From Paenibacillus plantarum (GTDB lineage: Bacteria; Bacillota; Bacilli; Paenibacillales; NBRC-103111), in assembly GCF_013141695.1 (NCBI RefSeq), contig NZ_WHNY01000028.1, positions 62,001 to 126,000 of the forward strand: a stretch of 64,000 nt of DNA, read 5' to 3'. Within the stretch, counting starts at the first letter, position 1; every line of letters begins with the position of its first letter. Shown here piece by piece: positions 1-8,841 of the stretch. Under the pieces are notes generated by a model. That model had not been told where the DNA came from. It did no database searches and saw only the letters and a list, made by a program, of their open reading frames with translations. The translations under genes were made by a program, and so were the position numbers.

Positions 1-344
1 CCGAATAGTGCTGCTTCTTGCACAGCCTTCTCAGCCCAAGCGCCTGTCAGCACATAGCTGCCAACCTTGCCTGGCTTCAAGAAATTCATAGGGATCATGG
101 AGAACTGAGAGCTCGCTCCACCTGTCAAAAAGAGAATTTGGTACCCATCAGGAATACCAAAAATACGCTTCAATAACGCTTGTGTTTCATTGTGCACTTG
201 CTCATATTCCGAACTACGGTGAGAAATTTCCATAATGGACATGCCAATGCCTTTAAAATCAACAAACTCTTCTTGTGCTCTCTGAAGTACTTCGAGAGGT
301 AAAGCCGCAGGCCCTGCGTTAAAGTTATAGGCCCTGTTTCCCAT
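1..344 (-). CDS. serC: Phosphoserine aminotransferase, 5' part only
   Basis: This is the N-terminal 114 codons of a PLP-dependent class V aminotransferase that makes 3-phosphoserine from 3-phosphohydroxypyruvate in serine synthesis. The product begins [16 protein letters not shown] and carries the SerC-typical [21 protein letters not shown] and [11 protein letters not shown] segments; the last one helps bind the PLP phosphate. The ATG at 344 is preceded by an AAAGGTG ribosome-binding site. The gene runs off the left edge, so the Schiff-base lysine is not in the window. Family assignment is firm from these motifs. Confidence 0.93.
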   Translation of the reverse strand, partial: MGNRAYNFNAGPAALPLEVLQRAQEEFVDFKGIGMSIMEISHRSSEYEQVHNETQALLKRIFGIPDGYQILFLTGGASSQFSMIPMNFLKPGKVGSYVLTGAWAEKAVQEAALF

Positions 345-424
345 GAGTGACCACACCTTTGCGTTTTGTATTATGGCTATGATAGCAATATTCTGTGCAA
401 GCATCAAGTAAAACCTCAAACAGG

Positions 425-934
425 CTATACGAGACTTGTCAGAATTCCTCGATAAATCGCTACCATATCTTCCAGCTTCATTCGCACAAGCCCGCTAGAA
501 GACGGACACACATAATCAATAACGCCTTCTACCATTGGCAGCGGTTGACTCCCCCAGGAGATGCCTCTTCGGCTGCTATACTGCTCATAGACACCCTTTC
601 CCACGAAACAAACTACCTTGGGTCGGTAGGTCTCAATTTTCTCTTTTAGAATATGTCTGCCCTCGCGATACTCGTCTGCCGTAATTTCTGCTGCTGTCAA
701 AGAAGGGCGTGCCACAATATTCGTGAAGCCATAACCGATTTCTAGCAGATCGCCATCCTCTTGCGGCTTGTAGAGCCTTGGCGTTAAACCCGCCTGCAAC
801 AAAATGCGATAGAATCGATTACTCGGATTCGCATAATGATGCCCGGTTTCCCCTGATCGAATACTCGGATTATAGCCAACGAAGAGAATTTGCATCCCCT
901 CCGCAATATGATCTGAAATTGCCGCTAGTTCCAA
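425..934 (-). CDS. mug: Mismatch-specific uracil/thymine-DNA glycosylase, Mug family
   Basis: A 169-aa protein of the uracil-DNA glycosylase superfamily, Mug/TDG branch, which removes U or T from G:U and G:T mispairs at the start of base excision repair. The N-terminal motif [22 protein letters not shown] matches the Mug GxNP active-site loop, with the Asn as the water-positioning residue. The C-terminal [11 protein letters not shown] corresponds to the Mug NPSGLSR intercalation loop, but with a changed first residue. The start is TTG at 934, preceded by AGGAGG with a 7-nt spacer. It lies between serC and the DUF1501 gene with no obvious operon link. Confidence 0.86.
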   Translation of the reverse strand: MELAAISDHIAEGMQILFVGYNPSIRSGETGHHYANPSNRFYRILLQAGLTPRLYKPQEDGDLLEIGYGFTNIVARPSLTAAEITADEYREGRHILKEKIETYRPKVVCFVGKGVYEQYSSRRGISWGSQPLPMVEGVIDYVCPSSSGLVRMKLEDMVAIYRGILTSLV

Positions 935-952
935 CCGTGCACCTCCTACAAG

Positions 953-2185
953 TTAAATGAACTTTAAATTTTCATACGTTTTACCTAGCACTGTAGCTGT
1001 ATCCCCATTTAACCACGAGTTAATTAATGTACTATAGACAGAACGGAAATCAACCTCATATTTCAAATCTCCATTATCTAAGTTACTCAAGCTCGGATAG
1101 GCGCCGTATAGACCGCCCTTCACCTTGCCGCCAATGACAAACATCGGTGCCGCTGTTCCGTGATCGGTTCCACCACTGCCGTTCTCTTTAACTCGACGTC
1201 CAAATTCGGAGAACACCATCACAGCGACGCGATCCTGCAGCCCCTGTGCCTGCAAGTCCTGATAGAACGCAGTTAGCCCTTCATCGACCTGCGTCAGCAT
1301 TTGTGCATGCTGCAGTTTCTCATCCGCATGATCGTCGAATCCACCTACTTCTACATTAAAGAGCCGCGTCCCTGATTTGCCAGCCAGCAGTTTCGTTACA
1401 AGCTGTAATTCCCTTGCAAAATTCGTATTGGGATACTCAATTTTCTTCGTATAAGTGGCAGCCAGCGATTGGATCGCTTCAACGCTCTTATAGGCTTCCG
1501 ATCCTCGAGCAGAAATGACCCGCAATTGATTGGGTGAATTCGATGCCCCATACATATCCAAGAACGCTTTGGTTATTCTATTCTTGTCCATCAACGCTGT
1601 CTTAGGATCAAATACATGATAGGACTCCAGGGATTGAATCACTGGAAAGCTTGATTGATCAGAGGCGAAGGCTTTGCTGCCTGATCCGCCTATTTGAATC
1701 ACTTTTAGCGGATTTGGATTCCTCTGTAAGGAAGATTCCGCATATCGTGCCAGCCAGCCGCTGCGGCTCATTTTCGCAGGCTCCGCGGTTTGCCAAATTT
1801 CCATAGAGCGAAAATGTGAATGATTAGGCTCTGGATATCCAACTCCTTGTATAATAGCCATTTTACCTAATTTATACAACGCTGCTAACCCTGTAAGACT
1901 AGGATGTAAGCCCACGTGAGAATCGAGCGCCAATATTTCCTTCTGTCCATAGGCAAGCGTAGGCCGTGAATCATAATAGAGGCCCTGTCCATATGGAATC
2001 AATGTATTGATCCCGTCATTGCCGCCGCTTAACTGCACAACAACCAACACTGGGTCCTCTACGCTAGTTTCGGAGCTGCCTGCCCATAGGGATTTACCCG
2101 TTTCTGTGAAAAGTGCACCGCCAAGCCCGAGGGTTGCGAATAACGCCGTACCTTTGATCAGAAAATCTCTTCTCGTTAATTTCAC
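953..2185 (-). CDS. DUF1501 family protein with Tat signal
   Basis: A 410-aa DUF1501 protein, a family of sulfatase-like fold proteins of unknown substrate. The N-terminus has a twin-arginine signal (KLTRRDFLIKGTALFATLGLGG), so export in folded form is likely. Visible family motifs include VQLSGGNDGINTLIPY near residue 50, EPNHSHFRSMEIWQTA near 120 and VFSEFGRRVKENGSGGTDHGTA near 325; the last is the conserved His/Asp patch. Its start lies 11 nt after the DUF1800 stop, so the two are probably one transcript with DUF1800 first. The pairing of DUF1501 and DUF1800 is common in bacteria; their joint function is unknown. Confidence 0.9.
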   Translation of the reverse strand: MKLTRRDFLIKGTALFATLGLGGALFTETGKSLWAGSSETSVEDPVLVVVQLSGGNDGINTLIPYGQGLYYDSRPTLAYGQKEILALDSHVGLHPSLTGLAALYKLGKMAIIQGVGYPEPNHSHFRSMEIWQTAEPAKMSRSGWLARYAESSLQRNPNPLKVIQIGGSGSKAFASDQSSFPVIQSLESYHVFDPKTALMDKNRITKAFLDMYGASNSPNQLRVISARGSEAYKSVEAIQSLAATYTKKIEYPNTNFARELQLVTKLLAGKSGTRLFNVEVGGFDDHADEKLQHAQMLTQVDEGLTAFYQDLQAQGLQDRVAVMVFSEFGRRVKENGSGGTDHGTAAPMFVIGGKVKGGLYGAYPSLSNLDNGDLKYEVDFRSVYSTLINSWLNGDTATVLGKTYENLKFI

Positions 2186-2196
2186 AAGTTTCCCCC

Positions 2197-3525
2197 CTAT
2201 TTCATCTGAGCTTCAGGACTAATCAAAACAAGCTGCAGGAGACCTCGCAAGCCGGTTAGTTTTTGCTTTGTTTGGGTTGTATGTACAATAGTGTCATCGG
2301 CGTAGGCACGCAAACTGGCTTGTGTTTGTTCGGATAAGTCCGAGATGCCCATGAGCTCTGCATAGCGCTTCGCCCACTCGATAGGTGACTCCGCTTGATT
2401 GGGTTGGAACGCTGGCGAATTCAGCTGTTGTCCGTTCATTTGCTTTGCGATGCCCTCGGCGAACTGATACCTTGCCAACAAACAGTTCGTTGTGAGCCAA
2501 GAGGCGCCCCCTCTCCAGCCTGCAACATCAGGAGGGACGAATAGTTCCTGCCCCATCTTTCGCATCGCTTGTACATGCCCCTTGGCGACAGAGAGATTGC
2601 AGCATTTCAGGATACCCGCTATATAGTCTGCTGGTGTTTTAATAAGCGACATCCGAATGGAATCTGCGTAGAATTCATCGGAGATGAATAGTTCCTGAAG
2701 CACTTCCCCCACCGTATTTTTCTGAGTGATTAATCCCGCTAAGGTCTGAATCCAAAGATCCGAAGGTGTATCTGTTGCAAAATAGTTCAACAATTTCGTC
2801 GCTAGAAACGTTGGCAATGCTTGTTGATGAAATAAGATATCAATCACATCGTCTGCATCTAATTTGCCGCTTTCCCCGAGCAACGTCTTGGCATCGTTAT
2901 CGTGCTGTTTGGCGTTGTAGTTGACCTTATGATCATTTTTATTGTACGTCCAGCCTGTAAAAGCGCGCGCAGATTCCTTCACATCCATTTCGGTGTAGTG
3001 ACCGATGCCAAGTGTGAATAGCTCCATCACCTCACGGGCATAATTCTCATTCGGCTTGCCTTTCTTATTCTGATTCACATCCAGCCAAATCATCATGGCA
3101 GGATCTTTGCCGATTTCGACGAGCAGCTCTTTGAAATTCCCCAATGCATATTGACGGAATAGTTCATTTTGCTTCGCCATGAGCGACGCATCTTTCACTT
3201 TATAATTCGCCGTCGCGAAATGTCCATGCCAAAACAACGTCATCTTCTCGATGAGCGGCGCAGGTGAGTTCACCATCCGATAAAGCCAGTACATCTGTTG
3301 ATCTACGAGTAAGAGCGGATCCAAGGCTTTCTTCCCGTCCGCATGAAACTGGTCAAAGGAGGCTAGCTTCGGAGCCTTGTCGATCAACGCTTCACCCGTT
3401 ACTAAACGTCGAACCGTTTCCTCCCGTCCTAGCGCCAAGCAAGCTGCAACTTCTTCCTTCGTAGAGCCAAATCCCGCACGCAGTAAAAGATGAACAACTT
3501 CCTTGTTGGTCCACTGGACGCCCAT
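2197..3525 (-). CDS. DUF1800 family protein
   Basis: A 442-aa DUF1800 protein of unknown biochemical role. Family segments visible are HLLLRAGFGST at the N-terminus, MTLFWHGHFATANYKV near residue 105, KPNENYAREVMELFTLGIGHYTE, and FVPPDVAGWRGGASWLTT towards the end. I place the start at the ATG at 3525 (MGVQWTNKEV), which has GGGGAG 4 nt upstream. A longer reading from 3636 would translate through the hairpin at 3596-3619 and has no good ribosome-binding site. No signal peptide is seen with this start, whereas its downstream partner DUF1501 has a Tat signal, so partner-dependent export is possible but only inferred. Confidence 0.88.
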   Translation of the reverse strand: MGVQWTNKEVVHLLLRAGFGSTKEEVAACLALGREETVRRLVTGEALIDKAPKLASFDQFHADGKKALDPLLLVDQQMYWLYRMVNSPAPLIEKMTLFWHGHFATANYKVKDASLMAKQNELFRQYALGNFKELLVEIGKDPAMMIWLDVNQNKKGKPNENYAREVMELFTLGIGHYTEMDVKESARAFTGWTYNKNDHKVNYNAKQHDNDAKTLLGESGKLDADDVIDILFHQQALPTFLATKLLNYFATDTPSDLWIQTLAGLITQKNTVGEVLQELFISDEFYADSIRMSLIKTPADYIAGILKCCNLSVAKGHVQAMRKMGQELFVPPDVAGWRGGASWLTTNCLLARYQFAEGIAKQMNGQQLNSPAFQPNQAESPIEWAKRYAELMGISDLSEQTQASLRAYADDTIVHTTQTKQKLTGLRGLLQLVLISPEAQMK

Positions 3526-3595
3526 GATCTCCCCGCCGTTCATTTTTTTCCATACTGTACCATATAAATGTGTCAAAAGTATGTAGAAATACAAA

Positions 3596-3619
3596 TAACC
3601 AAGTCTAGTGACTTGGTTA
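3596..3619 (-). terminator. Perfect 10-bp hairpin, probable terminator of the FMN reductase gene
   Basis: TAACCAAGTC and GACTTGGTTA form a perfect stem around a 4-nt loop. On the minus strand it is followed by a moderately T-rich stretch (TTTGTATTTC). It lies 30 bp after the stop of the FMN reductase gene and 70 bp before the DUF1800 start. Confidence 0.6.
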
Positions 3620-3650
3620 CCTAAATTCGTATTCACACGGGATCGAAATG

Positions 3651-4208
3651 TTACTTTTTCGCTGATCCCACGAGCTGCCCGGCAAGCTGTAGGAAGGATC
3701 CAACAACACGTCGTACTCGCTTATCGACATCCGGATGAATGTCTTTGAAGTTGGCGTCTACATGGAAGCTCTTGCGTTGCTCGCCACCAATCGAAATCCA
3801 TTCTGGACTGTTAATCCCATGTAGGTTTCGGACTGTCGTCTGCATCTGTGTCAGCGAGCTGACAGCAACCGCTCCACCTGAGGAGCTGACGGACAGCACA
3901 GCTTTGTTATGGAAGTGATCCTGTCCAACATGATCAAGCGCATTTTTGAGTACACCGGACATTCCACTATGATACTCAGGCGTTGCCAAGACAATGGCAT
4001 CGGCGGACAACATCGCCTGTTTAAACGCCCCTAATGCTTGGTGATCATTGCCATCATCTTCAGGTGTATAGAAAGGTAATGGCGTCTTATATAGATCTAT
4101 TAGTGTTACTTCATGTTGATCTTGTGTTGCCAAATACTCAATATATGTGGCAAGTCTTGTACTCGTAGCAGCTCCATGATTGCTTCCTGCAACAATCGCA
4201 ATTTTCAT
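3651..4208 (-). CDS. NADPH-dependent FMN reductase / quinone reductase family
   Basis: A 185-aa flavodoxin-fold FMN reductase family protein that likely reduces FMN, quinones or azo compounds with NAD(P)H in the cytosol. The FMN phosphate loop is at the N-terminus (IAIVAGSNHGAATSTRLA) and the family motif TPEYHSGMSGVLKNALDH is near residue 95. The ATG at 4208 is preceded by AAGGAAGG. The upstream region has a TATAAT -10 at 4247-4252 and a sequence close to a PerR box at 4282-4296. It stands alone between glnA and the DUF1800/DUF1501 pair. The physiological substrate cannot be told from sequence. Confidence 0.87.
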   Translation of the reverse strand: MKIAIVAGSNHGAATSTRLATYIEYLATQDQHEVTLIDLYKTPLPFYTPEDDGNDHQALGAFKQAMLSADAIVLATPEYHSGMSGVLKNALDHVGQDHFHNKAVLSVSSSGGAVAVSSLTQMQTTVRNLHGINSPEWISIGGEQRKSFHVDANFKDIHPDVDKRVRRVVGSFLQLAGQLVGSAKK

Positions 4209-4246
4209 CGTAAATTCTTCCTTCCTTAACTGTTTATTTACCGATA

Positions 4247-4296
4247 ATTATACCTGACAATTCCAATTTGTACATACTTATTTAGAATTATTATAA
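4247..4296 (-). promoter_or_regulatory. Promoter of the FMN reductase gene with PerR-like box
   Basis: On the minus strand there is a TATAAT -10 (4247-4252) and TGTACA as a weak -35 (4269-4274, 16-nt spacer). Just upstream, 4282-4296 matches the PerR consensus TTATAATNATTATAA at all but one fixed position. The region is very A+T rich, so the match may be fortuitous. Confidence 0.35.
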
Positions 4297-4317
4297 GATG
4301 ATAATTAATATTATAAG

Positions 4318-4363
4318 AATAAAAAGAAACTGCTCCTCCATAGCGTCCTATGAAGGGGCAGTT
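4318..4363 (-). terminator. Rho-independent terminator of glnA
   Basis: On the minus strand, a long stem (AACTGCCCCTTCATAG pairing with CTATGGAGGAGCAGTT, loop GACG) is followed by TCTTTTTATT. It begins about 30 nt after the glnA stop codon. Confidence 0.88.
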
Positions 4364-4393
4364 CCTATGATCCTATCCTGTAAGTGCTAATGA

Positions 4394-5818
4394 TTAGCAA
4401 TCGAAGTAAAGGTTGTACTCGTGCGGGTGAATACGGATTGCAACTTGTTTCGCTTCGCCGCGTTTCAAATCGATGTAGTTATCGATGAAATCTTGTGTGA
4501 ATACGCCGCCTTCAAGCAAGAAGTCGGAATCAGCTGCAAGTGCATCCAAAGCTTCGTCTAATGTACCAGGAACGCTGCGGATTTCAGCTTTCTCGCTATC
4601 AGACATTTCATAGATGTTTGTATCGAAAGGACCGTATCCAAGAGCACGTGGATCGATTTTCTTTTTGATACCGTCAAGACCAGCCATCAACATTGCTGCG
4701 AAAGCAAGGTATGGGTTAGCTGTGCTGTCTGGTGTACGGAACTCAATACGACAACCCTTAGGTGTCACAGCTGCGATTGGAATACGAACTGCTGCGGAAC
4801 GGTTACCTTTGGAGAATACAAGGTTTACCGGAGCTTCGTAACCAGGAACTAGACGTTTGAAGGAGTTTGTACTTGGGTTCGTGATCGCGATCAACGCTGG
4901 AGCGTGATACAGGATACCACCGATGTAGTTGATAGCCATTTCGGAAAGGTTCGCATATGCGCCTTTTTCGTAGAACAATGGGTTACCTTCGTTGAAGATG
5001 GACATATGAACGTGCATTCCGCTACCGTTGTCACCAAATAGTGGTTTCGGCATGAAAGTTGCAACTTTACCATATTCTCTCGCTGTGTTAGCAACGATGT
5101 ACTTGTATTTAAGCAGGTTGTCTGCTGTTTTAGTCAATGTGTCAAAACGGAAGTTGATTTCAGCTTGACCAGCTGTTGCCACTTCATGGTGATGACGTTC
5201 AATGCGAAGACCTGCATCAGCAAGCTTATTACACATTTCGGAACGGATATCTTGTTGAGAATCCATAGGAGCTACTGGAACGTAACCGCCTTTTACTGGA
5301 ACTTTATAAGCAAGGTTGCCGCCTTCTTCTTTACGAGCTGTGTTCCAACCAGCTTCTTCGGAATCAACTTCGAAATAGGATTTGTTCATACCATTTTCGA
5401 AACGAACATCATCAAAGATGAAGAATTCGGATTCTGGTGCGAAGTATGCTGTTGTACCAACGCCTGTTGTTTGCAAATATTCTTCAGCCTTTTGAGCGAT
5501 GCTACGTGGATCACGGTCATAACGGTCGCCTTCAGGTGTATGGATGTTGCTCATAATAATCAAAGTAGGGTGTGCTGTGAAAGGATCCACATAAGCGGTT
5601 TCCGTATCTGGCATCATTACCATGTCAGATTGTTCAATACCACGGAATCCTGGGATGGACGAACCGTCGAAAGCTACGCCATTCACGAAAGTTTCTTCAT
5701 CTACTTCAGTAGCTGGTAGTGAGATATGTTGTGCTTTACCGGCAAGACCTACGAAACGAAAATCTACCCACTCAATATTCTTTTCCTTGATAAGGTTCAA
5801 CACGTTTTGAACTGACAT
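4394..5818 (-). CDS. glnA: Glutamine synthetase type I, GSI-beta-like
   Basis: A 474-aa glutamine synthetase making glutamine from glutamate, ammonia and ATP. Conserved sites are VAFDGSSIPGF (Asp latch), HHHEVATAGQAEINF, FGDNGSGMHVHMSIF (metal and ammonia site), NPSTNSFKRLVPGYEAP and NRSAAVRIP. The protein is longer than the about 444-aa GSI-alpha enzyme usual in Bacillus. It carries the GSI-beta type insert with a Tyr in NIYEMS (Tyr403) at the place of the adenylylation loop (NLYDLP in enterobacteria). Whether it is adenylylated is unknown, and no adenylyltransferase gene or glnR is nearby. It is a single-gene unit with its own promoter, a GlnR/TnrA box at 5956-5972 and a strong terminator. 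Confidence 0.97.
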   Translation of the reverse strand: MSVQNVLNLIKEKNIEWVDFRFVGLAGKAQHISLPATEVDEETFVNGVAFDGSSIPGFRGIEQSDMVMMPDTETAYVDPFTAHPTLIIMSNIHTPEGDRYDRDPRSIAQKAEEYLQTTGVGTTAYFAPESEFFIFDDVRFENGMNKSYFEVDSEEAGWNTARKEEGGNLAYKVPVKGGYVPVAPMDSQQDIRSEMCNKLADAGLRIERHHHEVATAGQAEINFRFDTLTKTADNLLKYKYIVANTAREYGKVATFMPKPLFGDNGSGMHVHMSIFNEGNPLFYEKGAYANLSEMAINYIGGILYHAPALIAITNPSTNSFKRLVPGYEAPVNLVFSKGNRSAAVRIPIAAVTPKGCRIEFRTPDSTANPYLAFAAMLMAGLDGIKKKIDPRALGYGPFDTNIYEMSDSEKAEIRSVPGTLDEALDALAADSDFLLEGGVFTQDFIDNYIDLKRGEAKQVAIRIHPHEYNLYFDC

Positions 5819-5897
5819 TTAAAAAACCCTCCCATTTCCGTACATTCAACGTACTTTGCATGATTAATGTTCAACTTTTGCTTGTTTTCTTTCACAT

Positions 5898-5927
5898 ATT
5901 ATATAGCGATTCCTCTAACACAGTCAA
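5898..5927 (-). promoter_or_regulatory. Sigma-A promoter of glnA
   Basis: On the minus strand, TTGACT (5922-5927) and TATAAT (5898-5903) are separated by 18 nt. The predicted transcript start is near 5890, about 70 nt upstream of the ATG. Confidence 0.8.
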
Positions 5928-5955
5928 TACTCATGTCAGGTATTTTTTAAAGGAG

Positions 5956-5972
5956 TGTAAGCTATTCTTACA
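5956..5972. promoter_or_regulatory. GlnR/TnrA operator upstream of glnA
   Basis: TGTAAGCTATTCTTACA fits the GlnR/TnrA consensus TGTNAN7TNACA at every fixed position. Its centre is about 74 bp upstream of the predicted glnA transcript start, outside the -35 element. Confidence 0.82.
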
Positions 5973-5999
5973 CTATTTTCCCACAATTGCCATAAATCC

Positions 6000-6043
6000 A
6001 AAAACAGGCATGGAATTTCTCCTTATGAAGAAATTCCATGCCT
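6000..6043 (-). terminator. Terminator of aroF
   Basis: A 15-bp perfect stem (AGGCATGGAATTTCT at 6006-6020 with its complement at 6029-6043) around an 8-nt loop is followed on the minus strand by TGTTTTTGG. It begins 15 nt after the aroF stop. Confidence 0.86.
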
Positions 6044-6057
6044 ATGAAAACCGTATA

Positions 6058-7101
6058 TTACGCCAAAATGGCTTCTTTCTTCGTATCAAACTTCTTACCA
6101 AGTAATGGAGCAAGTTTCTCAAGATCAGATAACAAATGGGCAAATTGATCTGGGAACAGCGATTGTACGCCGTCTCCTGTCATTGAATTGTCCGGATCTG
6201 TATGCATTTCGATGATTAACCCGTCCGCTCCAGCTGCAACAGATGCCTTCGTCATCGGAACTACCAACTCTCTGCGTCCTGTTCCATGACTTGGATCTGA
6301 GATAACCGGCAAGTGACTTAACGATTTAAGTACTGGAATCGCTGACAAGTCTAACGTATTTCTTGTGTAAGTCTCGAATGTACGGATTCCGCGTTCACAA
6401 AGCATAACATTCGGATTGCCGCCTGCGAGAATGTACTCAGCAGCATTCAAGAATTCATCATACGTAGAGCTAAATCCACGCTTGAGCAATACCGGCGTTT
6501 GAATTGTTCCTAATTTGCGAAGGAGATCAAAGTTTTGCATATTACGCGTACCTACTTGCAGAATGTCCGCGTATTCCGCACATACATCCACGTACTCCGG
6601 TGTCATGACTTCTGTAATGGTAAGAAGGCCATGTTTCTTACCCGCTTCCGCCATCATGATCAAACCTTCAACACCGACACCTTGGAAGCTGTATGGACCT
6701 GTTCTTGGTTTAAAAGCACCGCCGCGTAGCACCTGTCCGCCAGCAGCTTTCACCAAGCGAGCAATCTCATCGATTTGCTCTGGTGTTTCAACTGCGCAAG
6801 GGCCACCCATGACAACAAGTTGTTCCCCACCGATTTCAACACCTTTAATAGAAATAACTGTATCGGCAGGATGGAAATCACGACTAGCCAGCTTGTAGGA
6901 CTTCGAGATTTTCACAACTTGCTCAACGCCTGACATTTGACGAAGCTGTTCGGCTAATTTCGGATCCGCTTGACCAATGATCCCAATTACTGTACGATCC
7001 TCACCTTTGGAAACATGCGCTTGAACCCCTTGCTTTTCGATAAATTGCACAATTTCCTGAATACGCTCATCCGAAGTTTTGTTTGATGTAATTGCGATCA
7101 T
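6058..7101 (-). CDS. aroF: 3-deoxy-7-phosphoheptulonate synthase, AroA-I-beta type
   Basis: A 347-aa DAHP synthase, the first step of the shikimate pathway (PEP + erythrose 4-phosphate). It has an N-terminal ferredoxin-like regulatory domain (residues about 1-70, as in Thermotoga-type enzymes) followed by the TIM-barrel core. Core motifs are [63 protein letters not shown] and [12 protein letters not shown] prefer the ATG at 7101 ([10 protein letters not shown]), which has AGGAG 10 nt upstream. The GTG three codons earlier would sit 1 nt after that AGGAG. The N-terminal domain suggests feedback inhibition by an aromatic amino acid, which is inference. Confidence 0.95.
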   Translation of the reverse strand: MIAITSNKTSDERIQEIVQFIEKQGVQAHVSKGEDRTVIGIIGQADPKLAEQLRQMSGVEQVVKISKSYKLASRDFHPADTVISIKGVEIGGEQLVVMGGPCAVETPEQIDEIARLVKAAGGQVLRGGAFKPRTGPYSFQGVGVEGLIMMAEAGKKHGLLTITEVMTPEYVDVCAEYADILQVGTRNMQNFDLLRKLGTIQTPVLLKRGFSSTYDEFLNAAEYILAGGNPNVMLCERGIRTFETYTRNTLDLSAIPVLKSLSHLPVISDPSHGTGRRELVVPMTKASVAAGADGLIIEMHTDPDNSMTGDGVQSLFPDQFAHLLSDLEKLAPLLGKKFDTKKEAILA

Positions 7102-7175
7102 GTGATCCACGCTCCTATTTCATTTATTATTGAATAATTGATTATCATTTCACTAACACGCTTCAACGCTAGTTC

Positions 7176-7207
7176 GCTTCTACGCTTCTACGCTTCTATG
7201 CTTTTAA
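7176..7207. repeat. 8-bp tandem repeat (CGCTTCTA), nearly four copies
   Basis: Three exact copies of CGCTTCTA and one imperfect copy run head to tail in the aroF upstream region, preceded by related CGCTTCAA and CGCTAGTT units. No function is apparent. Confidence 0.75.
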
Positions 7208-7228
7208 CCGCTAAAGTAAATATACAAC

Positions 7229-7252
7229 GCTTGACGAGATTTCGTCAAGCGC
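7229..7252 (-). terminator. Probable terminator of the DUF2062 gene
   Basis: CGCTTGACGA and TCGTCAAGCG form a perfect 10-bp stem with a 4-nt loop, 10 bp after the DUF2062 stop. The following minus-strand tract is only weakly T-rich (GTTGTATATTTAC). Confidence 0.6.
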
Positions 7253-7262
7253 TAATTTATTT

Positions 7263-7778
7263 CTATTCTTTTGATTCACCAGGAGCTAACTGATCTTTAC
7301 GTATTCTACGTTTTTCTTTACGGCGATTCGTGTGGTACTTGAGCAGAAGCACGACTGGGAAATAAGCAATAATACCAAGGAAAAGACCTACGACCATCCC
7401 ACCGACAATTAAATCCAAACCGCTACGAATAATATTAGAGAGGAGATGCGGTAGATGGTGGATCAGATAGATCTTAAAATGCTTCGGCACTAAATATTCC
7501 CCGACCTGCTTATTAAGAATGGAAAAAGGTATATAGATGACTTTACCGAACACAAAGCCAATTAAAGCCGCAGGCAAGTTTGCTCTCAGTAGATAAACCA
7601 ATGGAAAAATAAGAACAAACGCAAACCCTGCAGTCGGTAATGTGAACATCTCAACAAATAGTCCAATCGAAAAGCCTCTTGCTACCATGGAAGGACCGCC
7701 CTTGGCACGTAAAAGAAGTAAATATTTGAATTTGAACCAACGTTTAATACTTTTCCAATCGTAGCGAGCTTTCATCAT
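7263..7778 (-). CDS. DUF2062 domain membrane protein
   Basis: A 171-aa integral membrane protein of the DUF2062 family, function unknown. After a basic N-terminus, family segments GFSIGLFVEMFTLPTAGFAFVLIFPL and LPAALIGFVFGKVIYIPFSILNKQVGEYL are visible. A last long hydrophobic segment (LIVGGMVVGLFLGIIAYFPVVLLL) precedes a highly basic tail (NRRKEKRRIRK). I start at the ATG at 7778 (MMKARYDW), which has AAGGTG close upstream; a GTG or TTG further out is possible. It lies downstream of ispH on the same strand with a 60-bp gap. Confidence 0.8.
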   Translation of the reverse strand: MMKARYDWKSIKRWFKFKYLLLLRAKGGPSMVARGFSIGLFVEMFTLPTAGFAFVLIFPLVYLLRANLPAALIGFVFGKVIYIPFSILNKQVGEYLVPKHFKIYLIHHLPHLLSNIIRSGLDLIVGGMVVGLFLGIIAYFPVVLLLKYHTNRRKEKRRIRKDQLAPGESKE

Positions 7779-7838
7779 TTTCACCTTCTGAGTACTTTGC
7801 ATGCTAGTTTCAATCCCGTCGAGTGGAATAAGCAGGAA

Positions 7839-8795
7839 TTACACGGTACTTGCTGCTTTGGATTTAACAGGGGGAATTAGTTTCTTCATATTAATAGTAC
7901 GTTTTATTTCCCAACTGGTTTCATCTTTCGCATCGTAATTTTCTAAATAAGTAATGACCTCTTTGGTGATCGGTGTGGGTGTAGATGCCCCTGAAGTTAC
8001 ACCTACTTTACGAACATTCGCCAACCATTCTCTGTTTAGTTCAGAAACATCTGAAATACGGTACGCCATGACGCCAGCGATCTCTTGAGAAACCTGAGCC
8101 AAACGGTTCGAATTGTTGCTTTTCGGATCTCCAACGACAATGACCAGATCAACTTCCTTCGCTTGCTCCGCGACGGCTTCTTGACGAACCTGCGTGGCTA
8201 AGCAAATTTCATTATGAATTTCAGCTTTTGGGAAAAGCGTCAATAACCGATTCATAATATGTTTAATATCCCACTGACTCATCGTGGTTTGATTCGTAAT
8301 GATGACTCGATTCGACTTCAGATTAAGGTGTTCAGCCTCTTCCAGCTTCTCAATCAGGTGTACATGATCTGGAGCTACGCCAATAGCACCTTCTGGCTCT
8401 GGATGTCCCTTTTTCCCGATATAAATAATGTCATAACCGTCTGCTACTTTTTCACGAATCAGATCATGCGTCTTCGTTACATCCGGACATGTTGCGTCCA
8501 CAACAGTAAGACCTTTGTCACGCGCCAAACGTCTTACCTCAGGAGAAACCCCATGTGCAGTGAAAATAACAGTCCCTGTCTCCACTTGCTGCAAAATCTT
8601 AAGGCGATTCTCGCCATCAAGCGTAATGACTCCTTCCTCTTTGAAGAAATCGGTCACATGCGCATTATGAACAATCATGCCTAAGATATATATAGGTCTG
8701 GGAAGATTTAAATTTTTAGCAGTTTGCATGGCGAGAGCCATGGCATCAACAACCCCATAACAGTAACCTCTGGGGGATATTCGAACAACTTCCAT
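7839..8795 (-). CDS. ispH: 4-hydroxy-3-methylbut-2-enyl diphosphate reductase
   Basis: A 318-aa IspH (LytB), the last enzyme of the MEP isoprenoid pathway, using a [4Fe-4S] cluster. The three cluster cysteines are visible in PRGYCYGV (Cys12), DATCPDV and HNEICLATQ. The diphosphate-binding segments [16 protein letters not shown] and [11 protein letters not shown] are intact. I take the ATG at 8795 because AGGTGG lies 5 nt upstream; the GTG three codons before overlaps that site. Length and motifs fit the Bacillus-type enzyme. It is a monocistronic neighbour of the two-component pair, reading in the same direction. Confidence 0.95.
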   Translation of the reverse strand: MEVVRISPRGYCYGVVDAMALAMQTAKNLNLPRPIYILGMIVHNAHVTDFFKEEGVITLDGENRLKILQQVETGTVIFTAHGVSPEVRRLARDKGLTVVDATCPDVTKTHDLIREKVADGYDIIYIGKKGHPEPEGAIGVAPDHVHLIEKLEEAEHLNLKSNRVIITNQTTMSQWDIKHIMNRLLTLFPKAEIHNEICLATQVRQEAVAEQAKEVDLVIVVGDPKSNNSNRLAQVSQEIAGVMAYRISDVSELNREWLANVRKVGVTSGASTPTPITKEVITYLENYDAKDETSWEIKRTINMKKLIPPVKSKAASTV

Positions 8796-8841
8796 CTGTT
8801 CCACCTACCTAAACCGTTGTATTTCTTCTAATTATATCTGA

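Noticed and set aside
5165-5719. 184-codon plus-strand ORF antisense to glnA
   Set aside because: It lies wholly within a conserved gene, has Cys/Phe-rich low-quality composition and no ribosome-binding site; it is a shadow frame.
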